Part shown: positions 12,701 to 63,690 of the stretch, piece by piece | How the letters are laid out: every line of letters begins with the position of its first letter | Position numbering within the stretch: the first letter of the stretch is position 1 | Assembly: GCA_005408345.1 (NCBI GenBank) | Contig: SEMN01000172.1 | Location: 560,501-624,500, forward strand | Origin: Macquaria australasica | Lineage: Eukaryota; Chordata; Actinopteri; Centrarchiformes; Percichthyidae | Length of the DNA: 64,000 nt | Direction: 5' to 3' | The notes under the pieces: model-generated | What the model was told of the DNA's origin: nothing | The model's input: only the letters and a program-made list of their open reading frames with translations | Databases searched by the model: none | Position numbers and translations under genes: made by a program

Positions 12701-15700
12701 ATTGAAGATGAAACGTGGCTGGGTCTTTCAGCATGACAATGATCCCAAACACACCGCCCGGGCAACGAAGGAGTGGCTTCGTAAGAAGCATTTCAAGGTC
12801 CTGGAGTGGCCTAGCCAGTCTCCAGATCTCAACCCCATAGAAAATCTTTGGAGGGAGTTGAAAGTCCGTGTTGCCCAGCGACAGCCCCAAAAAATCACTG
12901 CTCTAGAGGAGATCTGCATGGAGGAATGGGCCAAAATACCAGCAACAGTGTGTGAAAACCTTGTGAAGACTTACAGAAAACGTTTGACCTCTGTCATTGC
13001 CAACAAAGGGTATATAACAAAGTATTGAGATGAACTTTTGTTATTGACCAAATACTTATTTTCCACCATAATTTGCAAATACATTTTTTAAAAATCAGAC
13101 AATGTGATTTTCTGGATTTTTTTTTTTTTCTCATTCTGTCTCTCATAGTTAAAGTGTACCTATGATGAAAATTACAGGCCTCTCTCATCTTTTTAAGTGG
13201 GAGAACTTGCACAATTGGTGGCTGACTAAATACTTTTTTGCCCCACTGTAGGTTAAAGTGTTTTTCTTATCTTACAGCCAAAAAAGTTGGTCAAAATAAT
13301 GCTTTCTGATAAACAAGAGTTACTTTAAAAAAATCATGAAACATAAATCATTGTGATGTCTCCAATATATTTCTTCTTTCTTTTTTGGGCCAGTTTGTCT
13401 GTGTGCTAATCTGTGAGCTGATATCTAGAAAACACGACGTTCGGCCAGAAGCTACGAAGAACTTTATTTGTTTTCAGTGCAGATAATTATAAAGCATATA
13501 ACATTTTCCCACAAAAGATCTTTGTCAGTACATAGACCTGCTGTGGAAACCTCTTTAACCACACAACAGCCACAAGTATCTTCTTAGCTGTAATAACAGG
13601 AATAACACGAATTAGCCACATGTCATTTTAACTGGTGAAAGATATGGTCCACCTCCAGTGTTTTCTACATTATATTTCTCTTTGCTGATTTAAAAAAAAA
13701 AAAAAAAAAAAAAAGAACAAGGAGAGATAAAAGGCTTGATTAAGAGATTTGTTAGCATCAGAGTTTAACGAATCTGGGTATTTTGCAAAAGAGGAACCAG
13801 ATCCAAAATGGAACCAGCTATTGGAACGCACCCCTACCCAAACTGTTTTTAATAAGTGGTCACTAAACCCTTGTACTTGTAGCCTATTTGATGTATATGT
13901 ATATATATATATGTATGTGTGTATATATATGTGTATGTGTATTTATATATATATATATTGTGCAATTGCAACCTAATTTACATGAAACACGCGCTGATCT
14001 TGCATTACAGCAACTTGTTCAATTTAAATGACCATGCAGAACTGGTACATTGATACAAAGGTTTAATATTCCCAGGATTTAAATGCAGAATGAGTAAGAT
14101 TTTCCTAAAGAAAAATAAACAACAATGTATAGACTGATTTTCCTAAAATCTCTGTCCTGCCCTGGCTGACACTGCAGTCGATGTCGTCTTGAGTTGAAAG
14201 CTCAGAAGCTCCGCTGAATTCCTCCTGTCTGGACACAAAAACAACAGGCAAACTCGACAGATTAACTAGGCATTGTAATAACATTATTATCGTGACGAGT
14301 AATTATTGTTTTTTACTACTATGCCTATTAGCTAGTTAGGCTGAAGATCGCTAAACTCGCTGGCTAATTAGAACCTAGTCATCCAACTGTTAGCGTAGCT
14401 GTTCGTTCATACACACAAACAGTGCCGTTAACACACGATACCTCATCGCTCACATTCCCGCAGGTAGGCAGGTACACCACTCTTGAGTTCCCTGACCTTT
14501 TTAAATAAATCAGCAACTATGTCTATCACAATGTTTATTTTCATGTAAATCTGCAGCCTCAGTGGAGATGTTCACTCCTCTGGGGGCTTTCAAGTATTTC
14601 ACTGACTGAAGTTTCTGGAACGTGCATGTACAACGTGACAATAAAAGCCATTTTACAACAATGTTAATAACCTTTTAAGTACTGAACTCCAGGTTTAAAC
14701 TATACTCCAGTCTCTGGATGGGATTTCATTAAAAGTGGAGGTGATCCTCCCACAAAAGTTGGCCGAACTTTCAGCTTGTTTGAAAAAGATTTTGGATGAA
14801 ATGACCTGCGAAGACGGACTTTTTATTGCTGCGCGGCTTTTGCTTTTTAACCTTTCATGTGTTCCCAGCGATAAGTGTTGCCCGTCCCACCCCTCACCCA
14901 GCAGCAGCAGCAGCCACTGTACAGGTTTCACCGAGGTGACCGACCTCTCTGCACGTCCTCGCAGAGTTTAACAAAGTTCCTCCCCAACACAAACACACCC
15001 AGGGTCCTCTGCCAGACCCTGTTCTGTCTGTTGACTCTGCTCCACTGCAGCTGGGGTGAAAAGAAGAAAAAAAATAAAAGTTGTGAAGGAAGTGAAATCT
15101 GAACAGTCAAAGAGAACAGGAAGGAATTTTAGGATTTATGTCTTTGGGCAGATGGAACGTGGTGGCTCAACTGCTCAGTCTGTCCTCTGTCCTGGTGGTG
15201 GGTGGACAAGTGTTACATCTGGAATGTCCATCATGGATGAGCCAGATGTTTACAAGTGGTGCTCACTGTTTCATTGGAGAAACACTGTGGTGCTATATCA
15301 TCTTTTAGTTTTCTTTCTGCACAATACAGTATGGGTGCAATTATACAGACAGGACATGTCAGCAAGCACAATTTAAGTATATGGTTAGTTTTTGCCTGCA
15401 GACCAGAATATCCTGTTAACTGTTTTATCCAAAGTCACACACAAGTCAATCAAACAAAAATAAGAATTTGAAAGAGAATAAATCTCACTTTTTTATGTTT
15501 TCTGTGCTGTACTAGACGTTTTGTTTTAAGTTGGAAGTAAAGCTAACTTTGTCCGGGGCACTGAGCTGTCACTCAAAAACTCATTAGCCAATGGGGACGC
15601 ACCCCTGAAAAAAACTCCTCCCACACGAGAGGTTTGTGTAAGAACTGCAAACAAAAACGAGCGAGCTGGCAGGGAGGGCAAAAGTCTGATCAGCGAGAGA

Positions 15701-18700
15701 GAAGCAGGGGGAGCTGTAAACAAAAGGACATGTTCAAAAAATAAGACCACATGATTACACAAAGAATTTGTTTCCAAGTTTTCCTTTTGAGATTTATTCT
15801 CTCTCAAATTCTTTTTGTTTGATGTTTAATTAGTTTTGTTTGATGTTTTTTCACACAAATCTGATTCCATACACGTAGCTAATTGCAGTGATAAAAACAG
15901 CCCAATGTTAATACAAATGAAGACTACTCTTTGTATGTCCCCGCTGCCGGTGAGACTAAAAGATGGCGATATCACCTGACTGGTCAGTACGTTGGTTCGT
16001 CCAATACTTTGGTTGAAAGCCAGATATCTCAACAGTCATTGGTCGTGTTGCCATAAAATGTTGTTTGAATATAATAATTAGCAGAACTTTCCTCTAGCTC
16101 CACCATCAGGCCAAAATTTCCCTTGGACCAACACCTTGATCCATGGTCCAATGTACCCCCAATGACCCCCCCTGAGCTACAGCCTCAACCCAAAATGTCC
16201 ATGTTGCCCACAGTATATCTCGTAATTTAAAATGCCTATTGTTATGAAATTTACTGAGCACATTCATGCTCCCCAAAGGATGAACCTTTCTTAGTTTCAA
16301 TGACCACAGTTGGCATTTTTAACTGTAATATTGTTAAGTCTCTGAGAATAGCTTAATCTTTATGTTGTCCGTCCAGTCCAACACCTCAAAATTGGAAAGA
16401 AATTGTTGCAAGTTTTACGTGATCATTCTGTTACTTATTATACATACAATAATTAATAAAAGGTCAATATTGTCCCAATACTTTGGCACTTTATTAGTCT
16501 ACCTCTGATGTAAAAGTGCTGCCTGTTAAATGTTGGCGTGCTGTGTGTTGCAGATCTGTGTACGAGCTCCCCTCAGACAGCGGAGGAGCTGGAAAGCAGG
16601 AACAAGCTGCTGCGTCTGCTGGACTCGGTGATCGACGCTCTGGTCTGGGCCATTTCCAAACTGGGCCTGTCGACCCAGCAGCAGACTCTGCGCCTCGGAC
16701 ACCTCACCATGCTGCTCTCCCACATCCGCCACGTCAGGTACAGCCAGAGACGGCAGCAAACCGTGAAACTGCAACAGAATCCAGAGAGGAGAACCAAAAA
16801 AGCACAAATACATTACAAATACATACAAAGACATTTTCTTTATTAGTACACTCTCACAAACGTATGCTTACATTAATGCTCGTGTGCTCAGCAGGTATGT
16901 GTGCACTCACATATAAATAAGCACATACAGACACTATACTTGTTGAGAACATTTGATTTGATGGACGGATTTTTCAAGTAAAGATGTTTGAGAGACTTTT
17001 CAAGGAACCAATAAAAACATCCTTGTTTTAGTTGATAGTGATAATAAAACTTTATACAGCATTTTTCATACAAGAAATGAAGTCAAAGGGCTTTAATAAA
17101 GAGGAAGCTGACACTTAAACAATCATTAAAAATTGGACATAGCTACAGACAAAAACAAAGAAATAAAAAGAGGAGGAGAAAAATAATTACAATTTTAAAA
17201 TCATGCATTTTTGGAATTATTATCCAATGGGTTTTAGAAGCTTTTGTGAGTCCAAAGGGTTAAAGTTCTTAGTCCATGAAGGAGCATACCATTTTGATTT
17301 TCATGCTTACATATGAGGTTTTCACCTGATCACTCTTTTACTTTTGTTCAGTAATATATCTAAACCCTGATTTCTACAGTTTTTATTAACAAGGAAACTA
17401 ATCTGGTTAATAAATTGCCTTTCAAGTTTTTATAACTAAAATTGCATGGATGTCAAATTCAGTTAATCCCCAAAAATGCTCAAAATGTGCAATATACAAC
17501 AATACTAAATGATACTGATGCATATATTGGGATATTCTACTTCTTAAGGAAGTATTTTAGATAGATATTGATAGATAAAACACTTTAAATAGTGTAGTCA
17601 CAGCTTTATGTATATGTGTTCACTCTTAGGAACCATCAATGTCCAGGTCTATAACGTCATCAGTTACTAATGCTAGGTGATGCTACAGAGCAATCAGCTG
17701 GCACACCTGGTATACAGTGTATTAGCTTTTTCCTAACACCTCTGTCCTCCTGATGATACAGCCATAACTCTGATGATCTCTGAGACTTTATCAATATCTG
17801 TGACATGTAATTCACTCGTTCTGCTCTCTCAGCTTCACTGCCATCTTCTCTATCCCCACAGTAACAAAGGCATGGACCATCTGTCCACCATGAAGAGGAA
17901 GAATGTGGTGCTGGTGTACGACCTCCTACTGGAGATGCTGGACGCCAACACGTCCAGCGGCAGCAGTCAGCCGTCGTCCTCGCCGAGCTCCGACACTTGC
18001 TCTGACCAGCACCACTACCCCCAGCCTCCGTCTCACGTGCAACCGGGCTCAGACCAGACCACCGCTGACCACACCACTGTGCCTCCACATGGGCCTGCTG
18101 ACGGACACCTGGAGACTCTGCCCTTCCAGTCCTCACCTCCATTTCAGAGTTTAGTGGTGGCTCACATGGACAGCAATGAGTAAGTTACTCATGACTAAGA
18201 TCCTTTAGTTCATTCAAAGTAGTAAGAAAATGTTATTTCCGGTAAAGGCATTCAGAATTTTACTTGATTAAAATGCAAAAGGTTTTCAGCTATTTTTCAT
18301 AAAAGTATCACAGTGAAGGAGTAAAGTTTAGTTTCAGTGTGAGGTAAAAACCTCATCAAGAGCTTTTCATGCTTTCAGATCAGTCGAGTAAGGAAGGACA
18401 AGATGGCATAAAGGAAAGAAAGGAGGGAGGACAGAATGAAGGAAATAAGGACAGTTGTAAGGCGGGGAGAAAAGAGGGAACGAAGGAAGATAAAAAAAAA
18501 GGGAATGTAGGATGAAAATGCAGGGAAACGAGGAATGAAACAAGGACAGATGGAAGGAGGAGAGAAAAGGAGGGAGAAAAGGGGAAGGTATGGGAAAGAA
18601 GTAAAGAAATGAGAAAAGGAAGAAAAATAGTTAGGAAAGAAATTAGGACAGATGTAAGGAGGGAAGACGAGAAGGAAACAAAAAGGCAGGTATGGAGGAA

Positions 18701-18993
18701 GGGAAGAAGATGGAGCTAAGGAGGAAAGAAAACCAAGGAAGGAGAAAAGAGGAAATAAGTAAAATAAAAATCAAGGTAGGAAGGAAAAGGAAATTAACTG
18801 GTCCATGAGAACAGCACCTGAGTAAATGTACTCATTTACTTCATCTCTTTTAACTAACTGTAATAACTTTCCTCACAGTTACATCCACCCGGAGCAGTGG
18901 TCACTGGATACAGGAGATGCAGGTCCATCAGTGGAACCGACAGACTACATCATCCCTGATCGAGTTATCATGGAAACTGCCTTAGAGGGGTGA
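295..18993 (+). CDS. esr2: Estrogen receptor beta (nuclear receptor NR3A2), complete coding region in nine exons
   Basis: Ligand-activated nuclear transcription factor that binds estradiol and estrogen response elements as a dimer. Joining the nine exons listed below gives 1986 nt, 661 residues and a stop, with every intron GT-AG and phase-consistent. Domains: AF-1 region 1-179; C4 zinc fingers 180-245 (Cys 180, 183, 197, 200 and 216, 222, 232, 235), P-box CEGCKA, D-box PATNQ; hinge 246-309; ligand-binding domain about 310-545; F domain 546-661. The estradiol-contacting residues known from human receptors are present as Glu353, Arg394 and His524, and helix 12 YDLLLEML is at 537-544. Hinge and A/B sequences are of the fish beta type, not alpha. 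The convergent neighbour syne2 also supports ESR2. Whether it is esr2a or esr2b cannot be settled here. The F domain is much longer than in human ESR2 and contains an extra intron. Confidence 0.97.
726..2291 (+). other. esr2 intron 1
   Basis: AT-rich intron between GTAGGT and the acceptor 'tttcttcctgcag'. A competing AG eight codons upstream (in 'cccttttcacag') would break the reading phase. I see no gene or clear repeat inside. Confidence 0.85.
2292..2488 (+). CDS. esr2: esr2 coding exon 2 (first zinc finger)
   Basis: Encodes residues 145-209. The first C4 zinc finger has Cys180, Cys183, Cys197 and Cys200. The recognition helix starts at the P-box CEGCKAFFKRS, which fixes estrogen-response-element specificity. 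Phase: one base completes Ser144, and one base (G) is left for Gly210. The donor is GTATCA. Confidence 0.97.
2587..2703 (+). CDS. esr2: esr2 coding exon 3 (second zinc finger)
   Basis: Encodes Gly210-Cys248. The second zinc finger uses Cys216, Cys222, Cys232 and Cys235, with D-box PATNQ for dimerisation and the C-terminal extension RLRKCYEVGMMKCG. The preceding intron is only 98 nt. The acceptor is 'ctttttag' and the donor GTAGGT. Confidence 0.97.
2704..3332 (+). other. esr2 intron 3
   Basis: Intron of 629 nt between GTAGGT and 'cttcatacaccag'. No gene or recognisable element seen. Confidence 0.85.
3333..3683 (+). CDS. esr2: esr2 coding exon 4 (hinge and ligand-binding helices 1-4)
   Basis: Encodes Gly249-Pro365. 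A basic hinge (RRERCSYRGARHRRGG) is followed by the start of the ligand-binding domain from MSPEEF at 310, and by helix 3 with Glu353 in LADKELVLMISWAKKIPG. Glu353 is the estradiol A-ring contact in this family. The donor is GTAAGA. Confidence 0.97.
3684..6483 (+). other. esr2 intron 4
   Basis: AT-rich, 2.8 kb. A G12 run lies near 5629-5641. Around 5250-5400, 'gatgagaagattgatat' and 'ctaagctaggctagcttagc' look like a decayed copy of the dispersed repeat also seen near 56.93-57.1 kb. No gene seen. Confidence 0.75.
6484..6622 (+). CDS. esr2: esr2 coding exon 5 (ligand-binding helices 4-6)
   Basis: Encodes Gly366 to the split Arg412. It contains FVELSLADQIHLLKCCWLEI and LMLGLMWRSVDHPGK. Arg394 in LMWR is the second conserved A-ring contact. 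Acceptor 'tatgtcctcag', donor GTGAGC. Confidence 0.97.
8846..9320. mobile_element. Short TIR element (MITE-like), copy 1
   Basis: The left end 'tgtcaacaaatcccacgaaa' (from 8849) is mirrored by the right end 'tatgggatttgttgac' (ending 9317). The arms are about 45 bp and roughly 475 bp apart. The internal sequence recurs inverted near 40.65-41.08 kb, which shows a dispersed family. No transposase is inside, so it is non-autonomous. I could not define the target duplication or superfamily. Confidence 0.6.
10828..11222 (+). promoter_or_regulatory. Very long polypyrimidine tract before exon 6 acceptor
   Basis: Nearly 400 nt of mostly C and T, ending at the acceptor 'tgtctctgtgtctctgcag'. Normal tracts are 15-40 nt. 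It could bind pyrimidine-tract proteins or simply be simple-sequence drift. The role is inferred. Confidence 0.4.
11223..11356 (+). CDS. esr2: esr2 coding exon 6 (ligand-binding helices 7-8)
   Basis: Encodes Glu413-Ser456 plus split codons. It contains the highly conserved VEGIMEIFDMLLAATSRFRE and LKAMILLNS. The donor is GTGAGT. The frame continues into exon 7 with AAT (Asn457). Confidence 0.97.
11640..11845 (+). repeat. Left inverted repeat (IR/DR) of the Tc1 element
   Basis: The outer direct repeat with 'gcaaaaaagtatttagtcag' and the inner repeat with 'aaaataagtatttggtca' (near 11822-11840) are the expected transposase-binding sites. Pairs with 13044-13248. Confidence 0.85.
12006..13028 (+). 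CDS. Tc1-like DD34E transposase, intact
   Basis: Catalyses cut-and-paste transposition into TA sites. The frame is 340 residues, the full length for this family, with no stop or frameshift. The N-terminal paired-like helix-turn-helix region (about 1-110) contains STVGAIIRKWK, followed by the basic GRPR-like segment LPRSGAPRK at 55-63. The catalytic triad is Asp153 (WSDETKIEIFG), Asp244 (FQHDNDPKHTA) and Glu279 (LNPIENLW), with exactly 34 residues between the last two. A glycine-rich HGGGNIMLWGCFS box is at 187-199. The start ATG 12006 follows the left inverted repeat. It probably has, or recently had, activity; expression is unknown. Confidence 0.95.
   Translation: MAKTKELSKDTRNKIVDLHQAGKTESAIGKQLGVKKSTVGAIIRKWKTYKTTDNLPRSGAPRKISPRGVKMITRTVSKNPRTTRGDLVNDLQRAGTKVTKATISNTLRRQGLKSCSARRVPLLKPVHVQARLKFAREHLDDLEEDWENVKWSDETKIEIFGKNSTCRVWRRKNAELHPKNTITTVKHGGGNIMLWGCFSAKGPGRLIRVKERMNGAMYREILSENLLPSARELKMKRGWVFQHDNDPKHTARATKEWLRKKHFKVLEWPSQSPDLNPIENLWRELKVRVAQRQPQKITALEEICMEEWAKIPATVCENLVKTYRKRLTSVIANKGYITKY
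13044..13248 (-). repeat. Right inverted repeat (IR/DR) of the Tc1 element
   Basis: Reverse complement of the left end. The inner motif 'tgaccaaatacttatttt' is near 13044-13061 and the outer end is 'tttgccccactg' followed by TA. A run of T near 13119-13130 expands the arm relative to the left copy. Confidence 0.85.
16010..16320. repeat. Dispersed repeat (caccatcaggccaaaatt family)
   Basis: Phrases such as 'caccatcaggccaaaatttc', 'acattcatgctccccaaagg' and 'gatgaacctttcttagtttc' match a common fish repeat. The same phrases recur inside 34110-34450. Boundaries are approximate. Confidence 0.45.
16554..16737 (+). CDS. esr2: esr2 coding exon 7 (ligand-binding helices 9-10)
   Basis: Encodes Leu458-Val517 plus split codons. 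It contains LLDSVIDALVWAISKLGLST and the dimerisation helix LRLGHLTMLLSHIRHV. Acceptor 'gtgtgttgcag', donor GTACAG. Reading on gives the split Ser518. Confidence 0.97.
16738..17861 (+). other. esr2 intron 7
   Basis: AT-rich 1.1-kb intron ending in 'cttctctatccccacag'. No gene or clear repeat seen. Confidence 0.85.
17862..18179 (+). CDS. esr2: esr2 coding exon 8 (helices 11-12 and most of F domain)
   Basis: Encodes Asn519-Asn623 plus two bases. SNKGMDHL carries His524, the D-ring contact. Helix 12 (AF-2), VYDLLLEML, closes the pocket and recruits LXXLL coactivators. After residue 546 the F domain is rich in Ser, Pro, Thr, His and Gln. The donor GTAAGT overlaps a GAG-TAA, so a retained intron would stop the protein at residue 624. 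Confidence 0.96.
18180..18878 (+). other. esr2 intron 8 (within F domain), purine-rich
   Basis: GTAAGT to 'tttcctcacag'. About 18390-18790 is almost entirely A and G, with repeating aggaa/gaagg words. 18815-18850 resembles a fish repeat end. Confidence 0.8.
18879..18993 (+). CDS. esr2: esr2 coding exon 9 (end of F domain, stop)
   Basis: Encodes split Asp624 then 37 residues starting YIHPEQWSLDTGDAG and ending METALEG, stop TGA at 18991-18993. The frame is fixed by the two bases of exon 8. The total coding length is divisible by three. Confidence 0.88.
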
Positions 18994-20740
18994 CAGGACT
19001 GTAAGAGACAATCTGACTGAACCTTGGCTTTCCATCCCCCAAAGGTTTGAGAAAAGGAAACTAAAAAAAAAAAATTTAAAAAAGAAAAACAAAGCGCTGT
19101 TGTGAGGTAAAGTTTTTTTTCTCTTGTTGAGATGTTTTTAGTCTTTGAAAAAAAAAATGTTTTTGATCGAATGTATATTTTGTGTGCGTAAATATTTCTT
19201 GTGAATGTGCACTTACAGTAGGTGTTCATGAGAACATCACTGAACCTCTGCCAGTCAGTTTGAGCTATTTTTTGATATGCAGTATTTGTATCTCCTTTTT
19301 TCACCTTGGTATAACATCCAGAACAAGCCATCCACAAAGACTTGCAGAAAGGTGCATGTGGTCAACACAGTTATCATCCATTTTAGTCGTATAGGTAAAA
19401 AAAAAAAGAAAAAAAAGGGCGGTGTTTTCAATCACACTGTGGTTTTCCTCCTTCACTACTACTGTGTACTTTGGTGTTTTAATCGGTGCCTGTTCATCCA
19501 GGATTTTTCTACTCTTTGTACAAACAAGTGTTGGTGTAGTCAAAAAGCAGCAGTTTGTGGCCTTTTAACAAAATGACTGTTAACAGAAGCTTTCTTCTCT
19601 GTTCATCTGGTTAAACAAAGGCTGGGTTTACACAGTATGATATGTGGCACAGATATGTTCTTAGTTAATATTGGCACCATCAAAACTGAGTCAAATTTAA
19701 CTCGGTACACTTTGACACATGACAGGATAGCTCTAAAACTGACAGCCTAAGCTCCTAAAAGAAAGATGGATGGATGTATGGATGTAGTGAGTTTAGCAGA
19801 GATTTTAAATTTTGCAACAATTTAAGGATGTTAATACAATTTACTTTTTAGCATTTTTAAAAAAACAGAGAAAACAAACACTACTGAGTGCCATTTACAT
19901 ACTGTATTTAAAATATAGTAGACCAAATGCTCATTATTAGCTAATTATTAACTAATTATTTTGGAAAACAACTCCCACTTAGCTTATTCCCACAGTGGCC
20001 AATTTAAACTGACATCACACCTGCAAAAGGTGTTCACTTAATCATGCTGTATCTTTGTGAAGGTAGTGAGCATTGCAAACTAAAGTAGAAGTTGATTTAG
20101 GAATGAAAGCAAATTCTGCTGTTGCTCTTAATTGTTCACTTTGACAAAGAGTTTCAGCCTAAACAAAGAAAAAAAATGTATATATGCATTTTTATATTTA
20201 GTTTGTTTAGGTTCAGTTTTGCTTATTAAAAGTATTGTTAGCCTTATTCAACAAAGTAACTGAACATGATGGAATCATCAGTGTTCTTTGCTGTAATTTA
20301 TGCACTCACATGAAAGAAAAAGCTGAATATGAGCATGAATCCTGAACTCGCTTGTTTTGTTGTTTTCGGCTTTTCTTTTTTTTTTTGGATAATCTTTCCC
20401 GAACGCATCATTTAGGTCCTTTTTTGGATATCCAGTCATACTGTGCCACTTCTCTGCCAGTGTAAATTCATCCTTACTGCCAGATTCTCCTACCACTGCT
20501 AATAGACAGATACATGTTCACTATCCTTTCTTTCCTGATGTCTGTGGCTTGTACTTGCATGCGCACACACACACACACTCTCATCCAAATCTGATGCGGA
20601 AAATGTTTCTGTTGGCGGTTTGTGCACAACACACATACTCATACTCACTTGTTGAAGTCAAACCTGTCAGCTCTCAGCCGGGGTCTCTCTCTGACCCAGC
20701 GATACAGTAAACATACAGCCGCAAATCATGGCAAACACGG

Positions 20741-20746
20741 TTTATT
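20741..20746 (-). terminator. syne2: Candidate syne2 poly(A) signal AATAAA
   Basis: Minus-strand AATAAA followed by GT-rich sequence ('ccgtgtttgcc'). Earlier candidates on this strand are at 21974-21979 and 21772-21777. None is seen between 22000 and the stop codon, so the 3' UTR is probably at least 0.9 kb. Confidence 0.3.
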
Positions 20747-20794
20747 GTCAATCAAAAATGACAATCTATACATCCCATAAATAAGAGTTCACAA

Positions 20795-20800
20795 AATAAA
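20795..20800 (+). terminator. esr2: Candidate esr2 poly(A) signal AATAAA
   Basis: AATAAA followed about 15-40 nt later by a T/GT-rich run ('ttttgttgtttgtttttg'), the usual downstream element. It would give a 3' UTR of about 1.8 kb. A weaker ATTAAA is at 20225-20230. Confidence 0.4.
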
Positions 20801-22896
20801 TCAAACTTTACAGACTTTTTGTTGTTTGTTTTTGTTCTGCTGGCCCTCTGAGCAGAGTGTGACATTATGTACAAATTAGAATCAAACACTGAGTTTCAAA
20901 TCAAATCATACTCTCTTTTGACATTTAAGATCAATAATATTAACAATGCAAATTACGTACATTTAATGATCTTTGATTGTGCATGTACACAGCTACATTC
21001 AATGCCCAAAGGATCACTTACATTCATGTTCTACTCCAAGTCTGGCTTGTTAGAGTCTGACACCTGTCCTTCAACTGCACGACTGAAGAGCGTTTTAAAG
21101 CAGCGTTCAGGTAAATCCCACACGTGCATAACAGTATACACAACAAACTGTATATATTTTTAAAAATCAGTCTTTGTTTTAACCTGTTTGATGTCTGCAG
21201 GGCTTTACTCCATGGGGCCAACCCGGACAGCATTGGGTAAGTCATGAATGACAGTTATTCTTAAAGGGTCTAGTTATAGTTTAGACTTTTTGTGTTCTTT
21301 GTTAAACAGCTAAATGGCAGTGTGGTATTTGTTTGCTGCTGTTGATCCCTTAACACAGGACAAAGCTAATACTGCTGCTTTAATATTAAGTGGATCTAAA
21401 AAAAAAAAAAACAACCTTAAGTGATATTTTCTGATATTGCATTGAATCAAATCAAATGTGTAATGTGAAAAGGTCGCTCATAGTACTAAACACACTGAGA
21501 ATTAACTCCTAACTCTAGCTGTACAGAAGTTTTAGTCTCTTTTTAGCGGTTAACTGTTTTGGTTTATCAGCTGCACATAGACCGGATGTTAAAATCGTAG
21601 TGAGCCGTTTCTGGCAAGCAAAATCGAAAAGAGAAGTGTAGCTACCTGTCCAGCAACAAACAGCAGACAAACAAAGTTAGCTACTAGCCAGTGAGGAAAG
21701 TGGAACATCTAGCTAAAGAGTTGGCAAGCACAACTCCTTGTTACTGTGTCTGCTGGAGTAAGTAGGTAGTTTTTATTCTATTAGCTAAAAGCACTTGATA
21801 GCTATTGTTAACAGTATGTTTAGACTCTTTCTGCCCCCTAGTGATCAAGAATCACCTAATGCAGCTTTAATTTGAGGATCTGTGCCTTTTTTTGGCAAAA
21901 GTTTTAGGTTCAGTGATCTGCTAAAAATATTCAAAAATGACCTCCAAAACACTGGCCGTAAGGTTTACGTCATTTTATTTCATCGGCTCTCAAAAATAGG
22001 GACTGCCACAATTCTATGTAACAAGCCAGTGCGACTTTGAAAGCCACAAACATACAATATAAAATCATTTCAAACTATTGCCCCATATTAAATAAATTTG
22101 ATAGGTTTCAGTGCCACACTCGCAAACTCATACGCAGAAACAATAATTTACCGATTTCCTTCTCGGTAGTTTGCCCTTATATACAAAATCCATCAATAAC
22201 ACCATTAAAAGTACATTATCTGATAAAGTATGGTAGTTTTGTTGGCTACAGAAAGGCAATTCTGCAGATGAGTCACTGCTGTTGTTTTTAAAAAAAAAAA
22301 AAAAAAAAAAAGTCATATCTTCACATCTTAAATACTTCTAAACCAAACAAGAACATCAACACACCTCTTTTCTTATCTGTACAAAATCTGCTATCAACAA
22401 GTGGCTGCCTTCTATGAAAAACAGTAAAAATAGCTGCAGTGGTAGAAAATGGCTGGTGTACTCCTCAATTTCTGGATGCTTTGGTAATAACTGTCCTTTA
22501 TCCTTCAAATTAGATCCCACGGACTATAGTGAAAGTACAAAAATGAAAATATACTGTAGATATTAAAATAAATCTTGACATTTGTTTTTCCTTCGTACCA
22601 TATAGTGAAGCTGTTCGGTGGGACGTTAGATGGCAAATCTACATATAAAAATGACAAAACTTTAAAACAAACCAGTGATATGGCTTCTTTTTTTATAACT
22701 GTGGAGCTCCACAAACAATAAATACATTCTTAAATACACCAATAAAATTTAGTCAAAAAAACACCTAAGATGAGGCCTTCAGACATGAAGGGTGGTGCTT
22801 CTGTTTTGTGGAAGGGAGAAGGTGTCTTTGAACTTGTACCTTAACACTGTTAAGGGTTCCTCCAACTAACTGCACCGCTGCGCATCATGGCAGTTT

Positions 22897-63690
<40,794 letters not shown>

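Larger units (their letters stand above)
11640..13248 (+). mobile_element. Tc1/mariner-superfamily transposon, apparently complete
   Basis: Flanked by TA at 11638-11639 and 13249-13250, the Tc1 target duplication. The ends form long inverted repeats: over the outer 116 bp I count only two differences by eye, one at the terminal base (A instead of C at 11640). Both ends also carry an inner copy of the 'aagtatttggtca' motif (about 11826 and 13045), giving the IR/DR arrangement of fish Tc1 elements such as Sleeping Beauty. An intact transposase frame lies inside in the same orientation as esr2. Confidence 0.95.
11357..16553 (+). other. esr2 intron 6, hosting a Tc1 transposon
   Basis: Intron of 5.2 kb. 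It contains the Tc1 element at 11640-13248, an A-run near 13691-13714, a TA/TG-rich stretch at about 13890-13962, and a dispersed repeat around 16.0-16.3 kb that also resembles 34.11-34.45 kb. No other gene seen. Confidence 0.8.
18994..22896. other. Convergent intergenic / 3' UTR region between esr2 and syne2
   Basis: 3.9 kb between the two stop codons. It should contain both 3' UTRs. Several low-complexity A or T runs occur (for example 22286-22311), as does a short CA run near 20560. Around 21540-21870, phrases such as 'gttagctactagccagtgag' and 'ctgccccctagtg' look like a dispersed fish repeat. No other gene seen. Confidence 0.7.
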
